Positions 16,198-25,855 of a stretch of DNA of 64,000 nt are shown one piece after another; position 1 is the first letter of the stretch, and each line of letters starts with the position of its first letter. Where the stretch lies: positions 3,720,001 through 3,784,000 of the forward strand of contig NZ_AP022576.1 of the NCBI RefSeq assembly GCF_010730355.1, given 5' to 3'. The position numbers and the translations under genes were made by a program. Origin of the DNA: Mycobacterium florentinum (lineage in GTDB: Bacteria; Actinomycetota; Actinomycetes; Mycobacteriales; Mycobacteriaceae). The notes under the pieces were generated by a model, which saw only the letters and a list, made by a program, of their open reading frames with translations, was not told where the DNA came from and searched no databases.

Positions 16198-18028
16198 CGA
16201 CGTTCACTCCTGTCGAAATCGTCGGACAGTGCGGCGGCTAGTTCCAGGATCTTACGCTTGTAGATGGGGTCGAGCAGGCCTAACTGGATCTCCGTACCGG
16301 CCGCGATGTGCTTGTCCCAGGGCAACACGATGACCCGTCCGGCTCGAACGTACTGCTCGAATTGCTGGGATAGTTCGGCGACAGCGATGTCGGTATCTCC
16401 CGGCGACACATGGTTGATCACCACGCACGCGCGGCTCAGTAGCGCCTGGTGGCCGTGATTGCGCAACCAGTCGATCGCGACCGCGGCTTGCCGGGCGGCG
16501 TCGATCGACGCGCTGGTCACGATCACCGCGGCGGACGCCGTCGAGAGCACCCCACGCGTCACCGGGTCGAACAGGCCTGCCCCGCAGTCGGCCAGGACGA
16601 GGTTGTAGAACTTCGACACCGCATCGGACGCGTAGTGCCAATCAGCTTCGCTGAATGCACGCCGTGCCGTGCTGTAGTCCTCTGCCGGAAGTACTTCCAG
16701 ATTGACCGCATTCGCACTGGTATGCGCACGGACATCGTTGTAATGCGTTAAGTCCTTGTCGGCCAACAGGTCTGCGATGGTTGCATCAGACTGGCGCCCG
16801 GCCCGGTCGGCGAGGTTTCCGCAACTCGCATCGGCATCGAAAGCCAGAATCCGATCGCGCCGGACCTGGGCGTAGACCGAGCCCAGGGAGACCGTCACGG
16901 TCGTCTTCCCGACTCCGCCCTTCAGACCCAACACCGCGATCTGATACGAACCGCGGGGGCTACGGCGGATTCGATCCCGTAGGTCCAGGTCGTATTTCTC
17001 GTCGCGAGACAGGCCCACGTTGATGCGCGTCAGCTTGTGGACCCAGCGCCGCCAACCCCGGCGCGAAACCATCCGGGTCGCAGACTTCTTCGCGGGCTTG
17101 ACCGCGATGCGGGAAGTCGCATCCGCGACGGGCTGCTCACCGGGCGGGTGGGCGGGGCCGAATCCGGTTGCACCGCAACGCGTTGAGTGGGCGGTAATTG
17201 CGGTGCGCGGCCGGTTGGCCCCGGGGGAGTCGGACGCGGGCGTGGCGGCGGAGCGGGTTTCCCTCGGCGCTTGTCCGGGTTGGGCCCATGGCCGTGCGCA
17301 GGGTTGCCGGTGGGGGCGCGTCGGGTCTCGGCGACATCGCGCGGGCGCGCGCGGCGCGCGGGTGGGGGAGGGGCCGCCGGCGGGACGGGTTCGATCGGCG
17401 GTGGTTTGGGCCGGGTCGGTGGTGGCTGGTTGTTCCAGTCGACCGGCATGGGCGGCCGTGGGGGTTCGGGCCGGGCCGGTGATGGTTCGGCCCGGGCCGG
17501 TGGTGGTTGGTCCTCCCAGTCGACGGGCATGGGTGGCCGCGCGTGGCCATTGGGCACCGGTGGGCTCACCGGCATCGGTGCGGCACTCGTGTCGAAGCCG
17601 GAATCCAGATCGAAGTCCGGTCCCGCCTCCGGAATTTCGGTTCCGTCAGGGTGCGCGAAGAGCTCGTCGTAGCTGACCGGCATCGGGGGTCGCGGTGGGC
17701 CGGGCGGCGCCGGTGGTGGTTGGGTCGCGTCGACCGGCATTGGGGGGCGGTGGGTTTCGGGCCCGGCCGACGGCGGGTCACCCGGGTGCACCGGCATGGG
17801 TGGCCGCTGGGGTTCAGGCCGGGCCGGCGCAGGCGGTTCGGTCCAGTCGACGGGCATCGGAGGGGGCGCCTCGGCGTTGGGCTTGGGCATTCCCACCGGC
17901 ATAGGCGGTGCAGCAGCGGGCGCATCGACGTCGAACCCGGCATCGATATCGAAACCCGAATCCGCCGTCGCATCCGGTATTTCGCCCCCCGCGGGCGGCT
18001 GAAAGAGCCGGTCGTAGTCGGCCCCCAT
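16194..18028 (-). CDS. espI: EspI, proline-rich MinD/ParA-like ATPase, apparently frameshifted
   Basis: The gene is split. The N-terminal half starts at ATG 18028 (MGADYDRLFQPP) and is proline-rich with about eight PMPV repeats. The C-terminal half lies in another frame and carries the EspI ATPase: WVHKLTRINVGLSRDEKYDL, Walker A GLKGGVGKTT, FDADASCGNLADR, LADCGAGLFDP, and the end LAAALSDDFDRSERR. The change of frame falls near 17141-17160, in a C-rich run; adding one base there would join ...PTRP to GEQPVADATSR and restore one protein of about 610 residues. EspI normally has about 666. It modulates ESX-1 when ATP is low. Genuine mutation and sequence error cannot be told apart here. Confidence 0.8.
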
Positions 18029-18056
18029 GAGAACCTCTCAGAAAATCAATTCAGAT

Positions 18057-18120
18057 GCCGAAACACGAGAAGAGGCGAGTTCTCCCGTCAGGTTGAACTC
18101 GCCCGATCCCGTGTTTCGGC
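18057..18120 (-). terminator. Two-tier stem-loop between esxA and espI
   Basis: An 11-bp perfect outer stem (GCCGAAACACG 18057-18067 with CGTGTTTCGGC 18110-18120) surrounds a 9-bp perfect inner stem (GGCGAGTTC 18074-18082 with GAACTCGCC 18095-18103), with 6-nt internal loops on both sides. It starts 13 bp after the esxA stop. There is no long T-run. It probably ends or attenuates transcription after esxBA, or protects the esxBA mRNA 3' end, lowering espI-eccD1-espJ expression. Confidence 0.65.
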
Positions 18121-18132
18121 GTTGTTTGCGTT

Positions 18133-18426
18133 CTAACCGCCGAACATGCCGCTGACACCGTGCTCGGTGCTGGCCATCGCCGCACTGGCCTCGGTGATGG
18201 TGTGCGACAGGGACTGCAACGAGTTGTTGAGTTCGTCCGACTTAGTCTGCCAGTCGTTCTGCACGGCCTGGTAGGCCTCCGAACCGCTGCCGCCCCACGC
18301 CTCGGCGAGCTTGGCGAGCGACTGCTTTCCTTCGTCGAGAAGACCTTGAACGGTCTGCACCGATGCCGCGATGGAGCTCGCACCGGCCTCGATGCCGCTG
18401 AAATTCCATGACTGAGCTTCCGACAT
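18133..18426 (-). CDS. esxA: EsxA (ESAT-6), WXG100 ESX-1 substrate
   Basis: The 97-residue protein forms a helix-turn-helix with the WXG motif at W44-G-G46 ([15 protein letters not shown]). It shares with ESAT-6 the stretches [20 protein letters not shown] and [13 protein letters not shown]. It is exported as a 1:1 dimer with EsxB and has membrane-damaging activity in pathogens. It has no YxxxD/E motif of its own. The C-terminus is two residues longer than in M. tuberculosis. It lies 43 bp after esxB. Confidence 0.97.
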   Translation of the reverse strand: MSEAQSWNFSGIEAGASSIAASVQTVQGLLDEGKQSLAKLAEAWGGSGSEAYQAVQNDWQTKSDELNNSLQSLSHTITEASAAMASTEHGVSGMFGG

Positions 18427-18469
18427 GATTTTTCTCCGTTTCTTTCTAAAGCTGAGGGGATGGGTGGGC

Positions 18470-18781
18470 TCAGAAGCCCATGTTGCCGGCGGTCGACTGC
18501 AGGTTGGAAGCCTGCTCTTCGTTCGCGCGCTGGTACTGGACGCCGGCCTGGCTGATCTTCTCGTGAATGTCGGTGAGCGCCTTGATCTGCGCGTTGCCCG
18601 CCTCTTGGAAGCGTTGCAGCGCAGACTGCGCCGCCGAGCCGGCCTGACCGGTCCAGTGGCTCGCCAATTCGCTGCCGGTGTGCTCTACGCCCTTGATGAC
18701 ACCCTGAAGCTCGCCACCGATCCGGTCGAAGTTCCCGGCCTCGGCGCTGAGGGTACTGGCATCAGTTTTCATCTCTGCCAT
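18470..18781 (-). CDS. esxB: EsxB (CFP-10), WXG100 partner of EsxA
   Basis: The 103 residues have the WXG motif at W43-T-G45 ([13 protein letters not shown]) and the C-terminal tail that docks on EccCb1, ending NMGF. In CFP-10 the export motif is Y-S-R-A-D. Here the codons give Y-Q-R-A-N-E-E, so the fifth position of YxxxD/E is Asn and the acidic residue follows one place later. The rest of the helix (QAGVQYQRA) is conserved. ATG 18781 has an AGAAAG-type site. esxB follows PPE68 by 88 bp and precedes esxA. Confidence 0.96.
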   Translation of the reverse strand: MAEMKTDASTLSAEAGNFDRIGGELQGVIKGVEHTGSELASHWTGQAGSAAQSALQRFQEAGNAQIKALTDIHEKISQAGVQYQRANEEQASNLQSTAGNMGF

Positions 18782-18869
18782 GTTGAACTACTTTCTGTGT
18801 GCTCTGTCCTCGCCAAGTGATGGCAAGTCTTCCGGCCCGGGCGGCCGGGAAGTCTGTTGTGGTGGACGG

Positions 18870-20117
18870 TCACCAGTCGTCTCCGTCGTCGATGCCGTGT
18901 AGCTCGTCGTAGTGAAGGTTGGTGCCTTCTTCCTCTTCGCGCGCAAGCGCCACCGGAGCTGCCAGACCCGGCTTGGCGACGGCGCCGGAGTGCGCACCGG
19001 CGCCGGCGCCGAGCGGCGCGGAGCCAGCTCCCGCCGACGAGCCTGCCCCGGCGCCAGCTGGCGCGAGGGCCGCCCCGGGCTTGTCGAGCAACTCGCTGAT
19101 CATCGAAGTGCGGGGCCCGCTCAGACCGGAACCCGGAAGTGTCTCCGCGTGCATCAGTCCCATGCCGACGCTCGGGCCCGAGCCACCCAGCAGCGGATGC
19201 GACGACAAGGGCGGTGCCCCGATCAGGCCGAGCTGTGCTCCGTCCTTACCGAGTCCGCTGCCGAGACTGCCGCCGCCCACCGTGAGGCCGTCGCCCAAGG
19301 TGGAACCGCCCATACCGCCGGACTGACCGGCCATGGATGTCAGTTGCTCCAGTGGCTGCATGAGCTGCTGCATGGGTCCGCTCAGCTGCCCGAGCCCGCC
19401 CATGAACTGCGAAACCTGTTCCAGCCCAGAGGGTGTGGGAGTGAGGTCGCCCGCGTCGTCGGCGGCGTCCTTGGCCGCCGCGAGCAGTGTCGTCGGCGCA
19501 CTCGTGAGCCCGGCGTCGGACTCGGAGGCCACCTGGGACAGCATGCTCACTGCCCCGGCCGTCTCCGCCTCAGCAGCCGCGTCCATTCCGGGGGCGAGGA
19601 TCGGCGTCATCTCGGGAAGCGGCTCGAAGACGGTGTTGGCGGCGGTTTCGGCGGCGTAGATGTCCATGGCGCCACCGGCCTGGTTCCACATTCGGACGAA
19701 ATAGTCCGTTTCGTGGAATCCGATCGGCATCGTGTTGATACCAAAGAAATTGGTGGCCATCAGGACGGTAGTGGTGATCCTGTTCGTCGCGATCTCCGGC
19801 AGCGACGGCGTCATTCCCAACGCCTTCATGTACGCGGCGGCCTGGGCCCCGGCCTGCATGCCGCGCTTGCGCGCGGCCAGTGCGGCAGTCTGCAGCCACG
19901 ACACCATCCGCGCGGATGCGGCCGTAGCACGCTCGCTGCCGGTCCCGGTCCACGCTCCCGAGAGAGCGGTCATGCTCGCGGCCAACTCGGCGGCCTCGGT
20001 CTCGAGACTGGTGGCCAGCGCCTCCCACCCCGCGGCGGCCTGGAGCATCGGCGCAGGACCCGCGCCGGCCATCAGCCGTGCGGTGTTCAGCTCCGGTGGC
20101 ATAGCGTGCCACAGCAT
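18870..20117 (-). CDS. PPE68: PPE68, PPE-family protein of ESX-1
   Basis: The 415-residue protein begins MLWHAMPPELNTARLM, with the PPE signature, and has the WxG turn AWTGTGSERA near residue 61 and the EspG-binding tip helices after it. A Gly/Pro/Leu-rich tail ends in acidic DDGDDW. PPE68 normally pairs with PE35, co-translated just upstream, and binds EspG1 (28218-29096) in the cytosol. No PE gene precedes it here. ATG 20117 follows GGGAGA. The frame is open 28 codons upstream but without PPE-like sequence. Confidence 0.92.
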   Translation of the reverse strand: MLWHAMPPELNTARLMAGAGPAPMLQAAAGWEALATSLETEAAELAASMTALSGAWTGTGSERATAASARMVSWLQTAALAARKRGMQAGAQAAAYMKALGMTPSLPEIATNRITTTVLMATNFFGINTMPIGFHETDYFVRMWNQAGGAMDIYAAETAANTVFEPLPEMTPILAPGMDAAAEAETAGAVSMLSQVASESDAGLTSAPTTLLAAAKDAADDAGDLTPTPSGLEQVSQFMGGLGQLSGPMQQLMQPLEQLTSMAGQSGGMGGSTLGDGLTVGGGSLGSGLGKDGAQLGLIGAPPLSSHPLLGGSGPSVGMGLMHAETLPGSGLSGPRTSMISELLDKPGAALAPAGAGAGSSAGAGSAPLGAGAGAHSGAVAKPGLAAPVALAREEEEGTNLHYDELHGIDDGDDW

Positions 20118-20397
20118 GCTCTGTCTCCCTTGGTCGCGAGGTATGTAGTGGGTTAGCTCTTGCGGTCTGCTGTTACGAAAAAGTTTCGCTCGCGAAGACA
20201 ATGTCGGGTGGGTTGCATTTTGCGTGACCCTTCTCGAATCGCACGTGAACGAGTATCAAATCCTGAGTGAACGCAAACCATTTCTGTCGCAGTAAAAATC
20301 CTAATCGCACAGAGCAGTCCCCGGCGCGGTTTATCGCGTTTCGCTTCCGGCTCCTGTAATGAGCGTTGGGATAATCCTAACCGCCCGCCCCAGGTGG
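20118..20397 (-). promoter_or_regulatory. AT-richer noncoding gap where PE35 is expected
   Basis: These 280 bp separate eccCb1 (stop at 20398) from PPE68. ESX-1 loci normally hold PE35 (about 99 codons) here. No frame has a PE motif, and the base composition is clearly lower in GC than the neighbours. The segment probably carries a promoter for PPE68-esxB-esxA. I cannot place the -10 element reliably. Confidence 0.55.
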
Positions 20398-22152
20398 TCA
20401 GTGCACCTCTTCTGGAGGGTCGATGTAGGCGGCCTGGATGACGTCCTTGCCGTCCGGCGAGACGAGAATACCCTGGCCAGGGGGCCTACGCTTGACCTGA
20501 AATTCCCTCGAGGGGAAGTCGGCCTTGTCGCCGGAGAGGAGCAGGGTGGGAGATCCCGCACCGTAGGCGGCGCCGACGAACTTGTCCATGGTCGACTTAT
20601 ACGCGTGGCTCATTTGGCAGGTCACGATGATGTGCAATCCGATATCCGAAGCGGCCGGTAACAATGGAGCCAACGGCATCATTGGCGGCATCCCTCCGGA
20701 AGCACCGACGATCATGTGCCAATCGTCGACCAAAAGCACCAGATCGAATCCCGTCCACCATGACCGCGACCGTAACTGAGAGGCGGTCAGATCGGCCGGC
20801 GGTAACCGCTTTTGTAGGTTAATCGCGAGCGCTTTGATCGAATCGTCCAGCGACTGGGCATTGCGGTTGATCGCGCCCGCGGCGAGCAGGTGCGTCTCCG
20901 GCACCGCGTCCAGTAGTCCGGACCGATAGTCGGCCAGCATGAAGCGCACTTGGTCGGGGCTGTTGCGGGCGCAGATCGCGCGGGCGATTGCGTGGGCAAT
21001 GGTTGTCTTGCCCGACTTGGCCGCACCGAAAATCAGGATGTGGTTCGCCGCGTACAAGTGGGCGTAGGCCGGCGTGAGGTCGGTCTCGCGGATGCCGACC
21101 GGAATCGTCCAGCGCGTGCGGTAGTCGGATTCCGGCCCGGGCGGGTTCGGGTCGAGTTCGTACAGATGGATGCGCTCCGGCAGCACCCTGACCCGGGGTG
21201 CTTCCTCGGTGGTGTGCGACGCAATGTGGTTGACCGCGACCGTGATTGCCTCGACCAGGCCCTCGGTGCTGTGCACGCCGTCGAGGCGGGGCGCACCCAT
21301 CATCAGGTGGTGCTTCTCGATCGACATTCCCCGGCCCGGTCGGTTCGCCGGGATATCCCGGGTGGCGCGGTCCAGTTGGGTGTCGTTGACGTCACCGAGC
21401 CGGAACTCGATCTTGGTACCGAGGTAGTCGCGGACTCGCGACTTCAGTTCCGTCCATCGCGGCGTGGTGATGATGGTGTGGATGCCGAACGACAGGCCCT
21501 GCGCCGCCAGCGTTTGGACGTTTGCTTCGAGGTCGGGAAACTCACCGACGAAGGCCGGCCATCCATCGATGACCAGAAAGACATCGCCGAACGGGTCGGC
21601 GGCCACGGGCTGGTTCGGATCCGCGCGCAACTGTCGGTACATCGCGATCGAGCCCACCCGATGCTCCTTGAAGGTGGCCTCTCGTTGCCGCAGAACGGCT
21701 TGCACCTCCGCGATCACGCGCATGACCCGGTCGGGCTCCGATCGGGTTGCCACCCCGCCGACGTGCGGCAGACCGTCGAGATACATCAACCCGCCGCCGC
21801 CGAGGTCGATGCAGTAGAACTGGACCTGCCGCGGTGTGTGGGTGACAGCGGCCGACAGCATCAGGGTCTGCAGCAGCGTCGACTTTCCGGTCTGCGGCGC
21901 ACCGCCAATGCCGATGTTGCCGCCGCCGCCGGAAACGTCTACGCCCCAAGGCTCTTGGAGATGCCGGCGTGGCTCGTCCATGATCCCCAGCGGGAAGTAC
22001 AACGGTTGCAGGTTGGCGCGCTGGACGAGTTCGTCGACCGGAGTCGGATTGGTCAACGGCGGCAGCCACATTTTGTACGCACGCGACTCCGTGGTGCTGA
22101 GTTGGTCCAGCACCACCTCGCTGAGCGGTTTGCCCTTCGACTCCACACTCAT
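20398..22152 (-). CDS. eccCb1: EccCb1, FtsK/SpoIIIE-type ATPase subunit of ESX-1
   Basis: The 584 residues hold two FtsK-like ATPase domains with Walker A motifs GAPQTGKST (about residue 85) and GAAKSGKTT (about 375). EccCb1 binds the C-terminal tail of EsxB and, with EccCa1, powers secretion. In ESX-1 the EccC protein is naturally split into Ca and Cb, unlike other ESX systems, so this is not a frameshift. The start overlaps the eccCa1 stop by 4 bp (22149-22152), indicating coupled translation. Confidence 0.95.
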   Translation of the reverse strand: MSVESKGKPLSEVVLDQLSTTESRAYKMWLPPLTNPTPVDELVQRANLQPLYFPLGIMDEPRRHLQEPWGVDVSGGGGNIGIGGAPQTGKSTLLQTLMLSAAVTHTPRQVQFYCIDLGGGGLMYLDGLPHVGGVATRSEPDRVMRVIAEVQAVLRQREATFKEHRVGSIAMYRQLRADPNQPVAADPFGDVFLVIDGWPAFVGEFPDLEANVQTLAAQGLSFGIHTIITTPRWTELKSRVRDYLGTKIEFRLGDVNDTQLDRATRDIPANRPGRGMSIEKHHLMMGAPRLDGVHSTEGLVEAITVAVNHIASHTTEEAPRVRVLPERIHLYELDPNPPGPESDYRTRWTIPVGIRETDLTPAYAHLYAANHILIFGAAKSGKTTIAHAIARAICARNSPDQVRFMLADYRSGLLDAVPETHLLAAGAINRNAQSLDDSIKALAINLQKRLPPADLTASQLRSRSWWTGFDLVLLVDDWHMIVGASGGMPPMMPLAPLLPAASDIGLHIIVTCQMSHAYKSTMDKFVGAAYGAGSPTLLLSGDKADFPSREFQVKRRPPGQGILVSPDGKDVIQAAYIDPPEEVH

Positions 22153-24410
22153 GCCGGTATCTCGTCCTCAAGATCGTCGAGGATCGGCGCCGCGGTGAAC
22201 GGCCGGATTTGCACACCCCGGGGACCAGGGCGCGCGCCGTCCACGCTTTCGGCCTCGCCGTTGGTTTCGGCGTGTACCGGGGGGACGTAGGTGGCGCCGG
22301 TGTACAGCGTGCTGAACTTGATCGGGTCCTCCATGCCGACCCGCAAGAACCCGACACCACTTTCCTTGTTGGTGATGTACTGCGCCTCCGGCGTTCCGAT
22401 CACCGACTTAGATTCATGAGAGCTGGTGGTGCGCAGCGCGATCCGGTAGGTGAGGTTGGGCTCCAATTTGTCGATGCGCGCCCCACCGGTCTGCAGCGAC
22501 TGTGTGGCGAGCAACAGATGCACCCGCAGCGAACGCCCCACTCGGCAGATCCGGTCGAAAAGCCCGACGAAGTCCGGATGGCTCTGCAGCAACTCGGCGA
22601 ACTCGTCGACGACAACGAAAAGCGTTGGCAGCGGCTTGAGATCGGCGCCGCGCTCGCGGTATTTCTCGTACTCGGCCACACCGGAGAGCGCCCCCGTTGC
22701 ACCGACTTGCAAACCGGCCTGGCGCAACAGATTCTGCCGACGGTCGAGCTCGCCCGTCAGCACCTCACCCATGCGGCCGACCAGTTCGGCTTCCTCGGCC
22801 ATGTTCGTGATGACCGCGGCGGTATGCGGGAGGTTCTCCATGCCCAGGAACGTCGAACCACCCTTGAAGTCGGTCAGCAGGAGGTTCACCTGATCCGGAT
22901 GGTGCAGTGAAACCAGCGACAAGATGAGGGTGCGCAAGAACTCGGACTTCCCCGACCCGGTGGTCCCGATGAGCATGCCGTGGGGCCCGGCGCCGAACTC
23001 GGCACCCTCTTTGATGTCCAGAGTCATGATCTCGCCGGTCTTGAGTTGGTGACCAAACGGGATCTTGAGCCGATCAAGGTCTTTGTCGGCGAACATCTTC
23101 CAGCGTGCCGGTGTGATGTCCTCGACGCTCTTGGCGCCGACCAGCTGATAAAACTCGGTCGCCACTTTCTTCTTGGGGCCGCCGGTGCTGGCCTTCTTGT
23201 CGAGGATGGTTCCGGTGATCGACCACCCCGCCAGCTTTCTCGCGACGCGCGCGGCCTGCCGGGCTGTCATGTGGTCGGTGCTCGCCGTCACCTGCCGGAA
23301 TTGCTGGCCGGGCAGTCGGTCGTCGGCCGTCCCGTCCGCGGCCACCCGGATCCGGTAGTTCGATCCGCGGTGGTTGCCCAGCGTGAATACCGTGACTCCG
23401 GCCCTGCCGTCGGGCGGGACCCCCGCCTTGCCGCCGGTCAGATCCACGACGACGACGTAGGGTCCGCCCGGCGTCGAATCGGGTGAGTGCGGACCGCGCG
23501 CGGCGAGATCGGACAGGCTTTCCGGGTGGGCGGAAATCATCCGAACCGGCCCGGCCGCGTCGGTGTCGGTCGGATGCTGTACGTGCGGTAGCCATTTCAG
23601 CCAGGACCACTCCGGATCGTCCGGGGTTTCGGTGAGCACCCGGATCGCCAGCAGGTCCGGCGGATGGAACACCGCCAGGTGACAGATCATCGCCGTCAAC
23701 AATCCGGCGGCCCCCGCCGGATCGCCACCAATGGCGATTGTCGGAAATGTCCTCAGCTGCAGCAGTTTCGGGCAATCGTGGATAAGGCCATGGGTGCGCA
23801 AGAACTTGACCGCCCACATGTTGGCGACCGGCTCCAGATAGGGCTGAGGTGCGGCGGTCGGACCCGCCAGCTCACCGCCGACCGACGGCTTCATCAGCCG
23901 GTCGACCGCCGGCTGGTCGCCGATCCCGATGCGGGTGGCGGCGTAGAAGTCGGCATTGGCCGGGCGTGACCACTGCCGGGGGGTGCCGATGATCGACAGC
24001 AGATCGTCGGGATGGGGTGCGTGATAGCTGAAGAAAGCCACCTGCGCTGTGGCGGACGACGTCACCCGCGGGCGAAGTCCGGCCAGATACCGCAGGTACT
24101 CCTTGCGGTCCGCGTTGATCTCGGGCACCTTCTTGCCGCCGCCGCCACCACTGGCGCCCACCATGCTCAACGACATCATGATCATCATCAGCGGCGTCAT
24201 CATCATGTACGGGGACAGCGCCTTGGTGCCGGTGAACACCATGATGCCGATCATGCCGAGCATGCACACACCCATGACGTAGGGCATGACCCGCTGGATG
24301 AAGCTGGGTGGGACGTCGACACCGAGGTCCTCGGGTGGTACGACGGCGATCTCGCCCGGGGTCAAGCGAGGGCCGCGGGTGACCGATGGGGTGAACTTTC
24401 TCGTAGACAT
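22149..24410 (-). CDS. eccCa1: EccCa1, membrane-bound FtsK-type ATPase subunit of ESX-1
   Basis: The product has 753 residues. After a basic N-terminus ([20 protein letters not shown]) come two close membrane helices (about residues 41-90, met-rich [12 protein letters not shown]) and an ATPase domain with Walker [10 protein letters not shown] and the DEF Walker B region [10 protein letters not shown]. It anchors the EccC motor in the membrane with EccB1. I chose ATG 24410, which overlaps the eccB1 stop by one base (TGATG); the frame is open 42 codons further upstream without family-like sequence. Confidence 0.95.
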   Translation of the reverse strand: MSTRKFTPSVTRGPRLTPGEIAVVPPEDLGVDVPPSFIQRVMPYVMGVCMLGMIGIMVFTGTKALSPYMMMTPLMMIMMSLSMVGASGGGGGKKVPEINADRKEYLRYLAGLRPRVTSSATAQVAFFSYHAPHPDDLLSIIGTPRQWSRPANADFYAATRIGIGDQPAVDRLMKPSVGGELAGPTAAPQPYLEPVANMWAVKFLRTHGLIHDCPKLLQLRTFPTIAIGGDPAGAAGLLTAMICHLAVFHPPDLLAIRVLTETPDDPEWSWLKWLPHVQHPTDTDAAGPVRMISAHPESLSDLAARGPHSPDSTPGGPYVVVVDLTGGKAGVPPDGRAGVTVFTLGNHRGSNYRIRVAADGTADDRLPGQQFRQVTASTDHMTARQAARVARKLAGWSITGTILDKKASTGGPKKKVATEFYQLVGAKSVEDITPARWKMFADKDLDRLKIPFGHQLKTGEIMTLDIKEGAEFGAGPHGMLIGTTGSGKSEFLRTLILSLVSLHHPDQVNLLLTDFKGGSTFLGMENLPHTAAVITNMAEEAELVGRMGEVLTGELDRRQNLLRQAGLQVGATGALSGVAEYEKYRERGADLKPLPTLFVVVDEFAELLQSHPDFVGLFDRICRVGRSLRVHLLLATQSLQTGGARIDKLEPNLTYRIALRTTSSHESKSVIGTPEAQYITNKESGVGFLRVGMEDPIKFSTLYTGATYVPPVHAETNGEAESVDGARPGPRGVQIRPFTAAPILDDLEDEIPA

Positions 24411-25852
24411 CAACCTGCTCCGGGCGCTGCGGGCATTTTTCGCGGGCTCGGGTCGGCGGGCAGGGTGTCGTGTTCCAGCAGGGCGGCCTCTTTCGACAGC
24501 ACCGGTCCATCGACCAGTAATCGAATGATCTCCCACGGAGCGGGTTTTGGCGACTGCAGGCCCAGCGAGGCGGCGGCCTTCGGGTCGGATATCCCGTATC
24601 GCACCCCTTGCGGGTCGACGTAGTACAACGATTCGCCATACCGGGGATCCGGGGACTGCAACTGCACGTACTTTCCACCGTCGATGTAAACCGTTGCCGG
24701 GCCCTGGATCTGCTTGATGCCCTGGCTCATCATCGTGGTCGGGATCGGTAGGTGCCGACCGGTCACCACCGCGGTCCTGGGTGTCTGCTCACCGGGCTTG
24801 CGTTCCCACGTCCAGCACAACACCGGTTCGTTCGGCCGGTTGACGATCTTGATCGATTGGTCGGGCAGGGGCGAGTTGTACACCCGTTCGGGGATTCTGA
24901 CGACCAGGCTCGATACCACCGACGGCGGCTCGACCAGCCCGTGCGACTGAATCGCGCGCAGCGCCACCGCGGTGTTGGCGTTGATCGGTGCGACGCCGTC
25001 GGGCAGCACCACAAAGTACTGCGGCCCGGATTGCGCATGGATCTGGAATACCGACCCGATCACCAGAAAGTCAGGCAGCCCAAGGGTATTGGGGGCGCCG
25101 TCGTCCGGGATCGGGCTCAGCTGCCAGGATCCGCCGTCGGGCAGTGCGTTGAACACGGCGGTCGACAGCGGGCTCGGCTTGGCGTTCACGGGTATGCCCA
25201 CCGCCGAGGTGAGAGTTCGGTCGGACAGATCGGTGGCGTGCCGCCCGGTCGACGTGATGATCCAGTCTTTGCCTTGGTAGTAGGCCAGCAGCGCCTCGTT
25301 GGGTTGCAGCGCATCGACCGAGGAGTCCAGCGACAGCGGCATCGCGATCACCGAAGTCTGCACGGTGGGATTGATGGTCTCGGCCTTGGTGACGGTGTCG
25401 CACAGCGCCCAGACCGACGACGAATCCGACGAGACCGGGGTGGCGTACGGGGCGCCCGGGATGCCGACCGTCTGGCCCCGGGGGAACTTGGCCAGCTCGG
25501 CGGATTTCACGACGGTCGGCTCGGCCGGATTGCCGAGCATCAGCCGCGCCGAAGTCAGGTTGTAGACCGGGTGCAATTGGCCGGACACCATCAGATACAG
25601 CTGGTTGGTGGAGCGGTCGACGAACAAGTTGCCGCCGGCGAGTTTGCCCTGTGGCTTGAAGTACGCCATCGCCAAGGCGCCCACCAATATCACCACCGAG
25701 ATCACAATGCCCAGCGCGGCCGACCGCCCGTAGAAGGACAACGGATCGTCGAACATCCGGGTGTCGCGGCGAACGATGGCATGCTCCAACCGCCGGAGCA
25801 GAAAGCGCCAGCCACTCACCTGGACTTTGGTGGTAAGCCGGATGCCCGCCAT
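24410..25852 (-). CDS. eccB1: EccB1, ESX-1 core membrane component
   Basis: The 480-residue protein has a short cytosolic N-terminus with the EccB start ([16 protein letters not shown]), one transmembrane helix at about residues 48-70 ([17 protein letters not shown]) and a large periplasmic repeat domain. It shows the typical [22 protein letters not shown] and CWTWERK stretches; the two Cys are those that form a disulfide in EccB structures. EccB proteins line the periplasmic centre of the ESX hexamer. The ATG at 25852 lies 3 bp after the eccA1 stop. Confidence 0.95.
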   Translation of the reverse strand: MAGIRLTTKVQVSGWRFLLRRLEHAIVRRDTRMFDDPLSFYGRSAALGIVISVVILVGALAMAYFKPQGKLAGGNLFVDRSTNQLYLMVSGQLHPVYNLTSARLMLGNPAEPTVVKSAELAKFPRGQTVGIPGAPYATPVSSDSSSVWALCDTVTKAETINPTVQTSVIAMPLSLDSSVDALQPNEALLAYYQGKDWIITSTGRHATDLSDRTLTSAVGIPVNAKPSPLSTAVFNALPDGGSWQLSPIPDDGAPNTLGLPDFLVIGSVFQIHAQSGPQYFVVLPDGVAPINANTAVALRAIQSHGLVEPPSVVSSLVVRIPERVYNSPLPDQSIKIVNRPNEPVLCWTWERKPGEQTPRTAVVTGRHLPIPTTMMSQGIKQIQGPATVYIDGGKYVQLQSPDPRYGESLYYVDPQGVRYGISDPKAAASLGLQSPKPAPWEIIRLLVDGPVLSKEAALLEHDTLPADPSPRKMPAAPGAG

Positions 25853-25855
25853 GCG

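Noticed and set aside
17030..17160. Programmed ribosomal frameshifting in espI
   Set aside because: No slippery heptamer or downstream structure is evident at the junction, and other EspI genes are single frames; mutation or sequence error is simpler.
20331..20561. A short minus-strand ORF as a possible PE35
   Set aside because: Its peptide has no PE motif, is Arg/Ser/Thr-rich and lies mostly inside eccCb1 in another frame.
20398..24410. The two EccC frames as a frameshifted single gene
   Set aside because: ESX-1 naturally encodes EccC as EccCa1 and EccCb1; both are full length and overlap by 4 bp.
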